From: Prevotella sp.
Lineage (GTDB): Bacteria; Bacteroidota; Bacteroidia; Bacteroidales; Bacteroidaceae
Direction: 5' to 3'
Length of the DNA: 64,000 nt
Assembly (NCBI GenBank): GCA_017471465.1
Contig: JAFUTI010000024.1
Location: 1 to 64,000 of the forward strand
The position numbers and the translations under genes were made by a program. Shown one piece after another: positions 34,102 through 44,165 of this stretch (its first letter is position 1; the number at the start of each line of letters is the position of its first letter). The notes beneath the pieces were generated by a model, which made no database searches, had not been told where the DNA came from, and saw only the letters and a list, made by a program, of their open reading frames with translations.

Positions 34102-34612
34102 CTATGACCTTCGGCTTATCAAAGCTATTATTTTCGATGTCGACGGCGTGTTGTCGGCTGAGACCATCACATTGTCAGCTGACGGCGAACCCCTTCGGAC
34201 GGTAAACATCAAGGACGGCTATGCTATTCAGCTGGCAATGAAGATGGGATTGCGTGTGGTTATCCTGACTGGAGGCCGGACAGAAGCCGTACGCCTACGC
34301 TACGAAAGGCTGGGGGTGAAGGACATATTTATGGGGTGTGCCGTAAAGGTCAAAACCTACGACGAACTCCTGCAGAAATACCAGTTGGAAGACGCGGAGG
34401 TAATGTATATGGGCGACGATGTGCCTGACATTGAGATTATGCGTCGCGTGGGGTGTCCTGTCTGTCCTCAGGATGCCTGTCCCGACGTGAAGGATACCAG
34501 TATCTATGTCAGTCCTTACCGCGGTGGTTACGGTTGCGGACGTGATGTCATTGAACAGACACTGCGTGCCCAGAATAAATGGTTAAGTGACGCAAAAGCT
34601 TTCGGATGGTGA
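34094..34612 (+). CDS. kdsC: KDO 8-phosphate phosphatase
   Basis: This HAD-superfamily C0 phosphatase of 172 residues releases KDO from KDO 8-phosphate in lipopolysaccharide core synthesis. HAD motif I is [10 protein letters not shown] (nucleophile Asp and Asp+2), motif II VILTGGR, motif III Lys in [10 protein letters not shown], and motif [13 protein letters not shown]. The C-terminal [11 protein letters not shown] segment typical of KdsC is present. It overlaps the genes on both sides (8 and 7 bases). Confidence 0.9.
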   Translation: MINYDLRLIKAIIFDVDGVLSAETITLSADGEPLRTVNIKDGYAIQLAMKMGLRVVILTGGRTEAVRLRYERLGVKDIFMGCAVKVKTYDELLQKYQLEDAEVMYMGDDVPDIEIMRRVGCPVCPQDACPDVKDTSIYVSPYRGGYGCGRDVIEQTLRAQNKWLSDAKAFGW

Positions 34613-35211
34613 ACGAATATAAGATGATTCTGGCCAGCAACTCGCCGCGCAGACGTGAATTGCTAGCAGGTCTTGGAGTAGACTTTACGGTGCGCGTACT
34701 ACCTGATATCGATGAGAGTTATCCTGCATCGCTGCCAGCTGCCGAGACAGCAGAATATATTGCCTGCAAAAAGGCGGCTGCATATCGTCGGCAGATGGCT
34801 GACGACGAACTTGTAATAACGGCCGACACTGTCGTCATCGTCGACGAGGAGGTGTTAGGGAAACCGGCAGATGCGGAAGAAGCGACACAGATGCTCAAAA
34901 AACTCAGCGGACGTACACACCAGGTGACGACCGGCGTATGCCTGACAACTGTTGAACAGACGGTGGCCTTTTCTGTGAAAACAGATGTCACCTTTAAACA
35001 GCTACTGGACACTGAGATTGAATTCTACATAAAAAAATACCAGCCTTATGACAAGGCTGGTGCGTATGGCATCCAAGAATGGATTGGCTATATTGGATGC
35101 ACGGGGCTCAACGGCAGCTATTATAACGTCATGGGACTGCCGGTACAGCGCATATATACCGAATTGCAGCGTTTTACTCATCGGCGTAGTCTTCAAGACT
35201 ATCGGCAGTGA
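34606..35211 (+). CDS. maf: Maf-family nucleotide pyrophosphatase
   Basis: This 201-residue protein matches the dTTP/UTP (and modified nucleotide) pyrophosphatase family. It has the N-terminal substrate loop [12 protein letters not shown], the catalytic segment [30 protein letters not shown], and [11 protein letters not shown] near the C-terminus. It hydrolyses nucleoside triphosphates to monophosphates, cleaning the pool. It starts inside kdsC, and its last 38 bases overlap, on the other strand, the end of the acidic-protein gene. Confidence 0.92.
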   Translation: MVNEYKMILASNSPRRRELLAGLGVDFTVRVLPDIDESYPASLPAAETAEYIACKKAAAYRRQMADDELVITADTVVIVDEEVLGKPADAEEATQMLKKLSGRTHQVTTGVCLTTVEQTVAFSVKTDVTFKQLLDTEIEFYIKKYQPYDKAGAYGIQEWIGYIGCTGLNGSYYNVMGLPVQRIYTELQRFTHRRSLQDYRQ

Positions 35212-35992
35212 TGTCATCATCATCGCCGCTTAAGTCCATCATTGTCGAGTAGTTGTCTTCGTTGATTTCGTCATCGTCAGGCTCTCCTATTTCAACATCA
35301 TCCTCGTCAGGCTTATTGTAGGTGTCCTCTATCTCAACATCAGCCTCTCCGTCTTCGTCTTCAGAATCCTCATTAAGAGAGAATTTCATACGAGGCTTCT
35401 CAGCTTCAGGTTTCAGTTTGGCAAAGATGGCCTCGACCCATGTGCCCTTTTCGACTTCGAGAACGTCGTAGCCATCGGCCAATTTCTTCTCATACATACC
35501 CCCCTTCTTGTGCAGGCGATCTTTGGGTAGCGTAGTGGTGGAAATGTCAAAGCCACTTTCAATAATATCCTTTATGGATTGAGAAAGCGAGTCCCAGCCA
35601 CCGCCAAAATTGCGATCCAAAACTTCTACTAACTTTGCGGCAGAGATATGGCGGATGTTCTCGTATGTAAGGTCGGTAACACGAACAATAGGTTTCTTTT
35701 TCAAAGCCCACGTCACTTTTGCGTTTTCACTGTACTTGACTTGAGCTACCTTATAGCCCTGTTGCTCGTATTTCTCCTTCAAGGCTTTTGAATCATCCTT
35801 GATCTCTTCAATTAAGAAGGCACTACGAATAATGTCCTGAAAATGACGGGGATTCTCCTGAACATCAGTGTCTTTTTCAGCACTTTCCCAAAGCCTGAAC
35901 ACATCATTTTCCTGTAAATCCCAAACACTGCTCTTGTTTAAGGCCTTGAGTGTCAGACTCTTACTATTTTCTTCCTTATTATCCATGTTCAT
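35174..35992 (-). CDS. Acidic cytoplasmic protein of unknown function
   Basis: From the ATG at 35992 (or 35986) this is 272 residues with no signal peptide or membrane segment. The first ~190 residues are mixed helix and strand (ENDVFRLWESAEKDTDVQEN; FGGGWDSLSQSIKDIIESGF; KKLADGYDVLEVEKGTWVEA). The last ~75 residues are an extremely acidic Asp/Glu tail. I do not recognise a family. The frame opens earlier, but those 20 codons contain the -7 box. Its 3' end overlaps maf by 38 bases. Confidence 0.7.
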   Translation of the reverse strand: MNMDNKEENSKSLTLKALNKSSVWDLQENDVFRLWESAEKDTDVQENPRHFQDIIRSAFLIEEIKDDSKALKEKYEQQGYKVAQVKYSENAKVTWALKKKPIVRVTDLTYENIRHISAAKLVEVLDRNFGGGWDSLSQSIKDIIESGFDISTTTLPKDRLHKKGGMYEKKLADGYDVLEVEKGTWVEAIFAKLKPEAEKPRMKFSLNEDSEDEDGEADVEIEDTYNKPDEDDVEIGEPDDDEINEDNYSTMMDLSGDDDDITADSLEDYADE

Positions 35993-36011
35993 ATTTATTT
36001 GGTTTCTGCTG

Positions 36012-36019
36012 CAAAGATA
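36012..36019 (-). promoter_or_regulatory. -7 box for the acidic-protein gene
   Basis: TATCTTTG on the minus strand lies 19 bases before the ATG at 35992. Confidence 0.55.
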
Positions 36020-36063
36020 GAAAATAATTTTGATATATGGATTATATTTCACGAAATATTTCG

Positions 36064-36071
36064 TACCTTTG
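36064..36071 (+). promoter_or_regulatory. -7 box for rarA (nearly leaderless)
   Basis: TACCTTTG is followed by 9 bases and the ATG at 36081. Confidence 0.6.
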
Positions 36072-36080
36072 CCGTCGATT

Positions 36081-37352
36081 ATGTCACAACCATTAGCTGA
36101 GAGGCTTCGACCACACTCGCTTGACGATTATATCGGGCAACGACATTTAGTTGGCGAAGGGGCTGTGCTGCGTCGGATGATTGATGCGGGACGGGTCTCT
36201 TCCTTTATTCTATGGGGGCCTCCAGGTGTTGGCAAAACGACATTAGCACAGATTATTGCTAACCGTCTTGATACACCATTCTATACACTGTCGGCTGTTA
36301 CTAGTGGTGTAAAGGATGTGCGCGACGTCATAGAAAAGGCCCAGAAGGGACGTTTCTTCAATGCGGCTTCACCAATTCTCTTTATAGACGAAATACACCG
36401 CTTTTCCAAATCGCAACAGGACTCGTTGCTTGGAGCCGTTGAGCGCGGTATTGTCACGCTGATTGGCGCTACGACAGAAAACCCCTCATTTGAGGTCATA
36501 CGACCATTGCTATCTCGCTGTCAGCTCTACGTTCTGAAGTCGCTGGAGAAAGAGGACCTGCTACAGTTGCTGCAACGGGCGATTACCACAGACGTGATAC
36601 TCAAGGAACGACATATAGAGCTCCATGAAACAGATGCCCTATTGAGATACAGCGGCGGTGATGCACGTAAACTACTGAATATTCTAGAACTTGTAGTGGA
36701 GGCAGAATCTGGCGATGTGGTAATAACGGACGAACTGGTTGTCTCAAGGTTGCAGCAGAATCCACTGGCGTACGATAAGGATGGCGAGATGCATTACGAC
36801 ATTATCTCGGCTTTTATCAAGAGTATTCGCGGTAGCGATCCTGACGCAGCTCTTTATTGGCTGGCTAGGATGATAGAGGGTGGAGAGGACCCGAAGTTCA
36901 TTGCGCGGCGTTTGGTCATCTCTGCAGCAGAGGATATCGGTCTGGCAAACCCTAATGCCTTGCTTTTGGCAAATACAGCTTTTGATGTCATTCAGAAGAT
37001 AGGATGGCCTGAGGGACGTATTCCTTTGGCTGAAGCTACTGTCTATCTGGCTACGTCACCAAAGAGCAACTCTGCCTATTTGGGCATTGACGCTGCCATC
37101 GATTTGGTGCGACGTACTGGTAATCAGCCAGTTCCACTCCCTATCCGAAACGCACCTACACAACTGATGAAAGAATTAGGATATCATGACGGCTATAAAT
37201 ACCCTCATGACTTTCCTGGCCATTTCACTCCACAGCAATATATGCCTGATGCTTTGCGCGATGAACGGCTGTGGCACGCTCAGCATTCACCTTCAGAACA
37301 AAAACTATATGAACGTATGCTGGCCTATTGGGGTGACAGATTTAAAGAATAA
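36081..37352 (+). CDS. rarA: Replication-associated recombination protein RarA (MgsA)
   Basis: This 423-residue AAA+ ATPase is of the clamp-loader clade and works at stalled replication forks. It starts MSQPLAERLRPHSLDDYIGQ. Walker A is GPPGVGKTT, Walker B LFIDEIHRFSK, sensor 1 GATTENPSF, and the arginine finger lies in LLSRCQ. The C-terminal tetramerisation domain includes YWLARMIEGGEDPKFIARR and the conserved end HDGYKYPHDFPGHFTPQQYMP. The 17 codons before the ATG at 36081 contain the promoter, so they are excluded. The TRIC gene follows after 2 bases. Confidence 0.94.
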   Translation: MSQPLAERLRPHSLDDYIGQRHLVGEGAVLRRMIDAGRVSSFILWGPPGVGKTTLAQIIANRLDTPFYTLSAVTSGVKDVRDVIEKAQKGRFFNAASPILFIDEIHRFSKSQQDSLLGAVERGIVTLIGATTENPSFEVIRPLLSRCQLYVLKSLEKEDLLQLLQRAITTDVILKERHIELHETDALLRYSGGDARKLLNILELVVEAESGDVVITDELVVSRLQQNPLAYDKDGEMHYDIISAFIKSIRGSDPDAALYWLARMIEGGEDPKFIARRLVISAAEDIGLANPNALLLANTAFDVIQKIGWPEGRIPLAEATVYLATSPKSNSAYLGIDAAIDLVRRTGNQPVPLPIRNAPTQLMKELGYHDGYKYPHDFPGHFTPQQYMPDALRDERLWHAQHSPSEQKLYERMLAYWGDRFKE

Positions 37353-37354
37353 CG

Positions 37355-37972
37355 ATGGAACAGGATATTGTTATCAGAATCATTGAGCTGTTAGGGACGT
37401 TTGCTTTTGCCATATCCGGAATACGGCACGCAGCAGCCAAGCAGTTCGACTGGTTTGGAGGTTATGTATGCGGAATTGCCGTTGCTATCGGCGGCGGTAC
37501 TATCCGCGACGTGATGTTAGGGACAACCCCATTCTGGATGACGACACCTATTTATATGATTTGTACGGCGATAGCACTACTGACAGTCGCTTTCTTCGGC
37601 CGTTGGATGGAACCTTTGAAAAATGCCTGGTTTGTTTTCGACACACTAGGATTAGCACTTTTCACGATAGCGGGTATTCAGAAGTCGCTGACTTTTGGTC
37701 AGCCTTTTTGGGTTGCTATCATCATGGGATGCATCACAGGATCGGCTGGAGGCGTGATTCGTGATGTACTGTTGAATAACGAACCCGTCATCTTCCACAA
37801 GGAAATCTATGCAATGGCCTCTGTGCTTGGGGGAATCGTCTATTGGGCACTTGCTTATCTGACAATGCCGTTAGAAGCGACTGTCATTGCCTCATTCGTT
37901 ACTACATGTTCTGTCCGTTTCCTGGCTGTTAGATACCATATCTCGCTGCCAACGCTGAATGAAGAATCATAG
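37355..37972 (+). CDS. TRIC-type trimeric cation channel (UPF0126)
   Basis: This 205-residue membrane protein has about seven hydrophobic helices in two repeats. Each repeat has the glycine-rich kink followed by RD: AIGGGTIRDVMLG and SAGGVIRDVLLN. The HAAAKQFDWFGG segment of the family is also present. Prokaryotic TRIC homologues are monovalent cation channels. It is probably co-transcribed with rarA (2-base gap) and convergent with the DEAD-box gene (5-base gap). Confidence 0.85.
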   Translation: MEQDIVIRIIELLGTFAFAISGIRHAAAKQFDWFGGYVCGIAVAIGGGTIRDVMLGTTPFWMTTPIYMICTAIALLTVAFFGRWMEPLKNAWFVFDTLGLALFTIAGIQKSLTFGQPFWVAIIMGCITGSAGGVIRDVLLNNEPVIFHKEIYAMASVLGGIVYWALAYLTMPLEATVIASFVTTCSVRFLAVRYHISLPTLNEES

Positions 37973-37977
37973 AAAGC

Positions 37978-39240
37978 TTATTCCTGTCGCTTCTTCCTGT
38001 CGCCACGAGGACGGTTGTTGCGTTTTCCATTGCCATGACTGTGCCAACGTCCGTGTCGACGGGTGTTTGAGCGTTTCTTCTCGCGCTTAGTGTATGCAGG
38101 ACCTTCACCCAATGCTTCTGGCAAGGCGTTCTTCAAAACCTCCTTACCCAAGAAATGCTCTATTTCGTGGAACTTACCCATCTCCGCTTCGTTGACAAAA
38201 GTGATGGCGACTCCGTCGCGATCGGCACGAGCTGTACGTCCTATGCGATGCACATAATCTTCAGCATCATGTGGCACGTCGTAGTTGATGACAATACGGA
38301 TGTCGTCGATGTCAATACCTCGGCTTACGATGTCGGTAGCCACAAGAACATCAACCTGACCGGCCTTGAAACGATACATCACATCGTCGCGCTCGGCTTG
38401 TGAAAGGTCACTGTGCATTTCGGCACAATTAATTTTCATACGTTTCAACTGCCGGGTAATCTCCTTCACACGGTCTTTCTTGCCGCTAAATATTATCACA
38501 CGTTTCAGGTCACCGGCTTTGAAGAGATGTTCGATGATGCCAAGTTTCTGCGGGTCGTAGCATAGATAAGCTGACTGATGGATTTTCTCTGCGGGCTTCG
38601 AAACGGCCAGTTTCACCTCTACAGGATTATGAAGCAACGAGACGGCAAGTTCGCGTATCTTGGAGGGCATTGTTGCTGAGAACATCACCCGCTGACAGCT
38701 TTTTGGCAGCTCATTGACAATTTTCATGATATCCTCAGAAAAACCCATGTCAAGCATACGGTCGGCCTCGTCAAGCACGAAGAACGAACAACGAGACAGG
38801 TCAAGGTTACCTACTTTCAAATGGCTGATAAGACGACCAGGTGTGGCTATCAGGACGTCGGCTCCGAGACGCATACCCCGCAACTCCTGATCATAGCGGT
38901 TGCCATCGTTACCGCCATAGACAGCTACTGAGGATACACCGTCAAGATAGTAACCAAAGCCCTGCATGGCTTGATCTATTTGTTGAGCCAGCTCACGTGT
39001 AGGCGACATGACAACACAGTTGATGGCATCTTTCGGATAGTCACCATCATCAAGCATCGATAGAATAGGTAGCAGATAGGCAGCAGTTTTGCCTGTACCC
39101 GTCTGTGCCACACCCAGCACGTCGTACCCGTCAAGAATCTCTGGGATACACTTCTCTTGAATAGGTGTCATATCGTCAAAGCGCATGTCGTAGAGCGCAT
39201 CAAGAATATTATCGTTCAAATAAGTTTCTTCAAATTTCAT
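37978..39240 (-). CDS. DEAD-box RNA helicase (RhlE-like)
   Basis: This 420-residue helicase has a Q motif (DDMTPIQEKCIPEIL), Walker A AQTGTGKT, PTRELAQQ, the DEAD motif VLDEADRMLDMGF, SAT in FSATMP, and HRIGRTARAD. The C-terminal 40 residues are a basic Arg/Lys/Gly-rich tail that probably binds RNA. Likely roles are ribosome assembly or mRNA turnover. It is last in the lon-tgt-lptF/G operon and starts directly after the permease stop. Confidence 0.92.
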   Translation of the reverse strand: MKFEETYLNDNILDALYDMRFDDMTPIQEKCIPEILDGYDVLGVAQTGTGKTAAYLLPILSMLDDGDYPKDAINCVVMSPTRELAQQIDQAMQGFGYYLDGVSSVAVYGGNDGNRYDQELRGMRLGADVLIATPGRLISHLKVGNLDLSRCSFFVLDEADRMLDMGFSEDIMKIVNELPKSCQRVMFSATMPSKIRELAVSLLHNPVEVKLAVSKPAEKIHQSAYLCYDPQKLGIIEHLFKAGDLKRVIIFSGKKDRVKEITRQLKRMKINCAEMHSDLSQAERDDVMYRFKAGQVDVLVATDIVSRGIDIDDIRIVINYDVPHDAEDYVHRIGRTARADRDGVAITFVNEAEMGKFHEIEHFLGKEVLKNALPEALGEGPAYTKREKKRSNTRRHGRWHSHGNGKRNNRPRGDRKKRQE

Positions 39241-40476
39241 TTAATTAGGAGCTTGTCGCCAGCAGAAATAGGCTATGAATACATATAATATATTGGGAAT
39301 CCACTCTGCCAACATGGCGGGTGTGCCAGCATTGATGGCAAAGGTGGCGCTAATGGTTTGCAAGAGAATATAGGCAAATGACAGGGCAAGACCAATACCT
39401 AAGTAGAGACCCATACCGCCCTTTCGCTTTCGCGATGACAGTGAGGCACCGATGACCGTCAGGATAAATGAGGCGAAAGACATCGCAATACGCTTGTGAT
39501 ACTCCACCTCGTACTGAACGACGTTCTGTGAACCGCGTTCCTGCTGCTTGGAGATGTATTGACGCAGTTCAGGACTTGTAAATGTCTCCTGCTGCCCTTT
39601 GGAAAAGACCAGATCCATTGGTTCCATCATGATTGTAGTGTCCAGTTCCACACCCGTCTTAATCTCCTCACGCAGGCCTTTTAGTGTACGGATTTTATAA
39701 TTCTGTGCGCGCCAGTGGAAGCGTGACTCGCTGATGGTGTCGTAACGAATGACACTGGCCGTCATGTGGCTTACCAGCTTTTTCTTCTCAAACTTGTCGA
39801 GAGAGAATCCGTAGCCTGTTTTTATGTTGTCATCATACTGCTGGATATAGGCGATTACTCCTTTTCCAACCTGCAATTGAACGTTTGTGGCCGATGTAAT
39901 CTTCTTGTTGTTCTTGTATTGCGTCTCAAAATTCTGGCGAATGACCGTTCCTTGCGGAATGACAAACGAGCCGAGATAGTAGTTGAGCACAGCAATGAGG
40001 GCCGCCGATATGAAGTAGGGCCGCATCAGTCGCTTAAAACTCAATCCTGATGCCAGCATGGCAATTATCTCACTGTTACCAGCCAGCTTTGACGTGAAGA
40101 AGATAACGGCAATGAAGACGAACAGCGGTGAGAAGAGGTTGGCAAAGTAAGGTACGAAGTTTGCATAGTAGTCTAATACAATGGCTCTCAGAGGTGCGTG
40201 GTTCGTAGTGAACTTGGCCAAATTCTCGTTGACGTCAAATACTATCGAAATAGAAATAATTAGCAAGATAGAATAGATATATGTGCCAATAAACTTCTTA
40301 ATGATATAACGGTCAATGCGTGTCAGGTAGTGAAAGGGGTTAACGTGCTTCAGATAGCTCAGCCAGTGACCTATACGACGCATAAAACGACCTGTTGAAC
40401 GCAGCCGATGGTAGCGCTTATGATGCCGTCGTATCTTGGCAAACGTTTTCGACTTCCTCTTGAACAGTTTCTTCAT
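39241..40476 (-). CDS. LptF/LptG-family LPS export permease
   Basis: This 411-residue inner-membrane protein of the YjgP/YjgQ family works with LptB and LptC to extract LPS for transport. A long basic N-terminus (about 55 residues, KRKSKTFAKIRRHHKRYH) precedes the first helix region IDRYIIKKFIGTYIYSILLI. The periplasmic beta-jellyroll spans about residues 150-310, and three further helices close the protein. It overlaps tgt by 4 bases and abuts the helicase gene. The extra basic head is longer than usual, and an internal start near HYLTRIDRYIIKKF is possible. Confidence 0.88.
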   Translation of the reverse strand: MKKLFKRKSKTFAKIRRHHKRYHRLRSTGRFMRRIGHWLSYLKHVNPFHYLTRIDRYIIKKFIGTYIYSILLIISISIVFDVNENLAKFTTNHAPLRAIVLDYYANFVPYFANLFSPLFVFIAVIFFTSKLAGNSEIIAMLASGLSFKRLMRPYFISAALIAVLNYYLGSFVIPQGTVIRQNFETQYKNNKKITSATNVQLQVGKGVIAYIQQYDDNIKTGYGFSLDKFEKKKLVSHMTASVIRYDTISESRFHWRAQNYKIRTLKGLREEIKTGVELDTTIMMEPMDLVFSKGQQETFTSPELRQYISKQQERGSQNVVQYEVEYHKRIAMSFASFILTVIGASLSSRKRKGGMGLYLGIGLALSFAYILLQTISATFAINAGTPAMLAEWIPNILYVFIAYFCWRQAPN

Positions 40477-41600
40477 CTTCTTCTTCCAAGTTGTTCAATG
40501 ACAGAACGTTTCCAACAGACGAAGTCGCCTTGCTCAATGTGCTGACGGGCATCAGTAACCAGCCGCAGGTAGAAAGCCAGATTGTGAATTGAAGCGATTT
40601 GCATAGCCAGCAATTCCTGAGCCTTAAACAAATGGTGCAGATAGGCTTTGGTGTGGATACGGTCAATATCGCATCCGTCAGGATCGATGGCCGTAAAGTC
40701 CTGTTCCCACTTTTTGTTGCGCATATTCATTGTTCCTTCGTAGCTGAAGAGAAGTGCATTGCGGCCATTGCGCGTAGGCATCACACAATCAAACATGTCG
40801 ACGCCACGTTCAATGGCTTCAAGAATGTTTTGAGGGGTACCTACGCCCATCAGGTAACGGGGTTTGGCTTTAGGCAGTATTTCGTTCACTACCTCAATCA
40901 TTTCATACATCACCTCAGTAGGTTCGCCAACAGCTAATCCTCCGATGGCATTGCCGTCGGCACCCTTGTCGGCCACATATTTGGCAGCTTCGCGGCGCAG
41001 ATCCTTGAATGTGCAGCCCTGAACAATAGGGAAAAGGCTTTGCTTGTAACCATAAAGTGGCTCTGTCTCATTGAAACGCTTAATACAGCGGTCAAGCCAT
41101 CGTTGGGTGAGTCCTAACGACTTTTTGGCATACTGATAGTCACTCTGTCCTGGTGGACATTCATCAAGTGCCATCATGATATCAGCTCCGATAATGCGTT
41201 CCGTGTCCATTACATTTTCAGGCGTGAAGATGTGCTTAGAGCCGTCAATGTGACTTCTAAATTCACAACCCTCTTCGCGCAGTTTGCGGATACCCGTAAG
41301 CGAGAATACTTGAAAACCGCCGGAATCAGTCAGGATTGGACGATCCCAGGTGTTGAACTTGTGCAAACCGCCTGCCTTGCGTAGTGTGTCAAGTCCAGGT
41401 CGCAGATACAGGTGGTAGGTGTTGCCAAGGATGATTTGCGCTTTGACCTGTTCACGCAGCTCCGAGAAATGCACGCCCTTGACACTGCCAACGGTGCCGA
41501 CAGGCATGAAGATGGGGGTCTTGATTTGGCCGTGATCGGTCGTTATCAAGCCTGTGCGAGCATTGCTGGAAACGTCGGTATGCTGTAGTTCAAAGGTCAT
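40473..41600 (-). CDS. tgt: tRNA-guanine transglycosylase
   Basis: Tgt exchanges guanine-34 for the queuine precursor in tRNAs for Asp, Asn, His and Tyr. In 375 residues the catalytic and substrate motifs are present (LTDSGGFQVFSL, IGGLAVGEP, RYLMGVGTPQNI, DMFDCVMPTRNGRNALLF). The usual zinc site C-x-C-x2-C is reduced: the segment before AYLHHLF reads DPDGCDIDRIHTK, keeping only one Cys. It overlaps lon and the permease by 4 bases each. Zinc loss may be a clade trait. Confidence 0.94.
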   Translation of the reverse strand: MTFELQHTDVSSNARTGLITTDHGQIKTPIFMPVGTVGSVKGVHFSELREQVKAQIILGNTYHLYLRPGLDTLRKAGGLHKFNTWDRPILTDSGGFQVFSLTGIRKLREEGCEFRSHIDGSKHIFTPENVMDTERIIGADIMMALDECPPGQSDYQYAKKSLGLTQRWLDRCIKRFNETEPLYGYKQSLFPIVQGCTFKDLRREAAKYVADKGADGNAIGGLAVGEPTEVMYEMIEVVNEILPKAKPRYLMGVGTPQNILEAIERGVDMFDCVMPTRNGRNALLFSYEGTMNMRNKKWEQDFTAIDPDGCDIDRIHTKAYLHHLFKAQELLAMQIASIHNLAFYLRLVTDARQHIEQGDFVCWKRSVIEQLGRRR

Positions 41601-44065
41601 TTCTTATCCTCGTTCTTTTCTTCAGGTATCGTGAAGTCTGTCGGATTTTTCACCATTTCGCCTGTCAATGCGAAATCCCACACGTCCTGCACGTTTTCCA
41701 CATAATGGAAAGTGACGCCTTTCAGATAAATGTCAGGAATCTCGTTGACATCCTTCTCGTTTTCGCGGCACATCATTATATCGGTGATACCGGCACGCTT
41801 GGCAGCCAAGATCTTCTCTTTAATTCCGCCTACGGGAAGAACCTTCCCGCGCAGCGTTATCTCTCCCGTCATTGCCGTGTTTTTGCGTACCTTGCGCTGG
41901 GTTAGTGCTGATGCAATGGATGTGGCAATGGTGATGCCTGCAGACGGCCCATCCTTCGGCGTAGCACCTTCAGGCACGTGGATATGGATGTTCCAGTTCT
42001 CAAAGATGCGATAGTCGACGCCAAGCTTGTCGACGTGAGCCTTGACATACTCTAAAGCGATGATGGCCGACTCCTTCATCACGTCGCCGAGATTACCTGT
42101 CAGCGTCAACTTACCGGCCTTACCCTTTGAGAGCGAAGTTTCAATAAACAGAATCTCGCCGCCAACGCTTGTCCATGCCAATCCTGTCACCACACCAGCA
42201 TAGTCATTGCCTTGATAGATGTCACGATAGAATGGCGGGTTGCCTAATAGCTCTTCCACTTCCGTGGGTGTGATTTTATTGTAAGGCATCGCACCGTCGA
42301 GAGCCTGCTTGAAAGCCAGCTTGCGCATTGCCTTGTTGATTTGCTTCTCCAGCTGACGGACGCCACTCTCACGTGTGTATCGCTCAATGACCATCTCTAT
42401 GGCAGTCTTGTTAAATGACGGTTTGGGAGTTATCAGGTTCAATCCTGTGTTCTCCATTTCGCGAGGAATAAGATGACGCTTTGCTATCTCTATCTTCTCC
42501 TCTGTTATATAACCGCTGACCTCAATGATTTCCATACGGTCGCGTAATGGACCGGGAATGGTTGCCAGATTATTGGCTGTAGCGATAAAGAGGACCTTTG
42601 ACAAGTCGTAGTCAACATCCAGATAGTTGTCGTGAAAGGCATTGTTCTGCTCAGGGTCTAGTACTTCCAGTAAAGCCGATGCCGGATCGCCGTTGTGCGT
42701 GTTCTGTGTCACCTTGTCTATCTCGTCGAGGATGAATACAGGATTGCTTGAGCCTGCCTTTTGTATCGACTTGATGATACGTCCAGGCATTGCACCTATA
42801 TAGGTGCGCCGATGACCGCGAATCTCAGCTTCGTCGTGGAGTCCGCCGAGCGACATGCGTACGTATTTGCGCTTCATGGCAGCAGCTATCGACTTGCCCA
42901 GCGACGTTTTGCCTACGCCCGGAGGACCATAGAGGCAGATAATCGGTGATTTCAGATCGCCGCGCAGCGAGAGTACCGACATGTGCTCCAGGATGCGCTC
43001 CTTCACCTTCTCCATGCCATAATGGTCGCGGTCGAGAATCTTCTGTGCCCGTTTCAAGTTCAGGTCGTCATCGGTGAACTCGCCCCAAGGGAGGTCAACC
43101 ATCGTCTGGAGGTAAGTCAGCTGCACATTGAAATCAGGACTTTGCGGATTGAGGTTGTCTAGTTTGTCCACCTCTTTGAAAAAGAGTTTGGCCACATCGG
43201 TCGGCCATTTCTTGTTCTGTGCCTTCTTAATCAGCTCCGACTTCTCAGGCGACGATTCGCCGTTGCCCATCTCTGCCTGCAGGTTCTTGATCTGTTGTTG
43301 AAGGAAGTAGTTACGCTGCTGCTCGTCCAGGTCTTCACGGGTCTTATTGCGGATGTCTGCTTTCAGGTGCTGCAGGTTGATTTCGCGGTTGAGCACCTTC
43401 ATTGTGGCAAAAAGCCGCTCTTTTACTGTTTCGCACTCCAGCAGCATCATCTTCTCTTTGATGCTGAACGGCATGTTCGAACAGGTAAAGTTCAGAGCCA
43501 TCACGTCGTTGTTGATATTCTGAACGGCAAAGGTGGCTTCGTCGGGAATCTCTTCGCTCATGTTGATGTAGTCGTGAACCTGCTGACGTAAGTCCTGCAT
43601 GGCTGTTCTGAACTCCTTGTCACGTTTATCCGGCTGTATTTCAGGTGCCAGCTCTACGTGCCCCGTCAGATAAGGGTGGTCTCCCAGCAGTTCTACCAGC
43701 TTCAGCCTTCCTAGGGCCTGCACAATGGCCGTAATGTTGCCGTTGGGCAGCGTCAGTTGCTTAACCACCTTGGCAAAAACACCGTATTCGTAGAGGTCTT
43801 CCTTAGTGGGTTCGTCCACTTCGGGGTCGCGCTGACAGACGATGCCGATGACCATCGAGCGTTTCTCGGCACGTTTGATGAGCACTGAGCTTGACTCGCG
43901 TCCTATCAGTATTGGCGAGACAACACCGGGAAAGAGCACAAGATTGCGCACGGGCAAGATAGGCACCTCGTCGGGTGTCGGCACATTATTAATAAGGTCT
44001 TTAAAATCTCCTTCGATGTCGGCAATCATTGAGAATGCCTTGTTATTCTGACTGTCTAAAAACAT
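41597..44065 (-). CDS. lon: ATP-dependent protease Lon
   Basis: This 822-residue hexameric protease degrades misfolded and regulatory proteins. The LAN substrate domain starts at [17 protein letters not shown] (about residue 40). Walker A is [14 protein letters not shown], Walker [12 protein letters not shown]. The proteolytic domain has the Ser in [12 protein letters not shown] and the Lys in [12 protein letters not shown]. It heads a four-gene operon (lon, tgt, lptF/G, DEAD helicase) with a housekeeping-type promoter, unlike clpC and htpG, which carry sigma-54-type elements. Confidence 0.97.
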   Translation of the reverse strand: MFLDSQNNKAFSMIADIEGDFKDLINNVPTPDEVPILPVRNLVLFPGVVSPILIGRESSSVLIKRAEKRSMVIGIVCQRDPEVDEPTKEDLYEYGVFAKVVKQLTLPNGNITAIVQALGRLKLVELLGDHPYLTGHVELAPEIQPDKRDKEFRTAMQDLRQQVHDYINMSEEIPDEATFAVQNINNDVMALNFTCSNMPFSIKEKMMLLECETVKERLFATMKVLNREINLQHLKADIRNKTREDLDEQQRNYFLQQQIKNLQAEMGNGESSPEKSELIKKAQNKKWPTDVAKLFFKEVDKLDNLNPQSPDFNVQLTYLQTMVDLPWGEFTDDDLNLKRAQKILDRDHYGMEKVKERILEHMSVLSLRGDLKSPIICLYGPPGVGKTSLGKSIAAAMKRKYVRMSLGGLHDEAEIRGHRRTYIGAMPGRIIKSIQKAGSSNPVFILDEIDKVTQNTHNGDPASALLEVLDPEQNNAFHDNYLDVDYDLSKVLFIATANNLATIPGPLRDRMEIIEVSGYITEEKIEIAKRHLIPREMENTGLNLITPKPSFNKTAIEMVIERYTRESGVRQLEKQINKAMRKLAFKQALDGAMPYNKITPTEVEELLGNPPFYRDIYQGNDYAGVVTGLAWTSVGGEILFIETSLSKGKAGKLTLTGNLGDVMKESAIIALEYVKAHVDKLGVDYRIFENWNIHIHVPEGATPKDGPSAGITIATSIASALTQRKVRKNTAMTGEITLRGKVLPVGGIKEKILAAKRAGITDIMMCRENEKDVNEIPDIYLKGVTFHYVENVQDVWDFALTGEMVKNPTDFTIPEEKNEDKK

Positions 44066-44095
44066 ATTTCTTTATAATGAGCGTGCAAAGTTACA

Positions 44096-44103
44096 CATTT
44101 TAA
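44096..44103 (-). promoter_or_regulatory. -7 box for the lon operon
   Basis: TAACTTTG on the minus strand lies 30 bases before the ATG at 44065. The region just upstream (44101-44138) is an A/T-rich near-repeat of ATTAAGAAT. Confidence 0.55.
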
Positions 44104-44148
44104 TTAAGAATTAAGAATATAAGGATTAAGAATTAACAAAAAAATGTA

Positions 44149-44156
44149 TATCTTTG
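44149..44156 (+). promoter_or_regulatory. -7 box for trmN6 (nearly leaderless)
   Basis: TATCTTTG is followed by 9 bases and the ATG at 44166. Confidence 0.55.
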
Positions 44157-44165
44157 CACTCGAAA

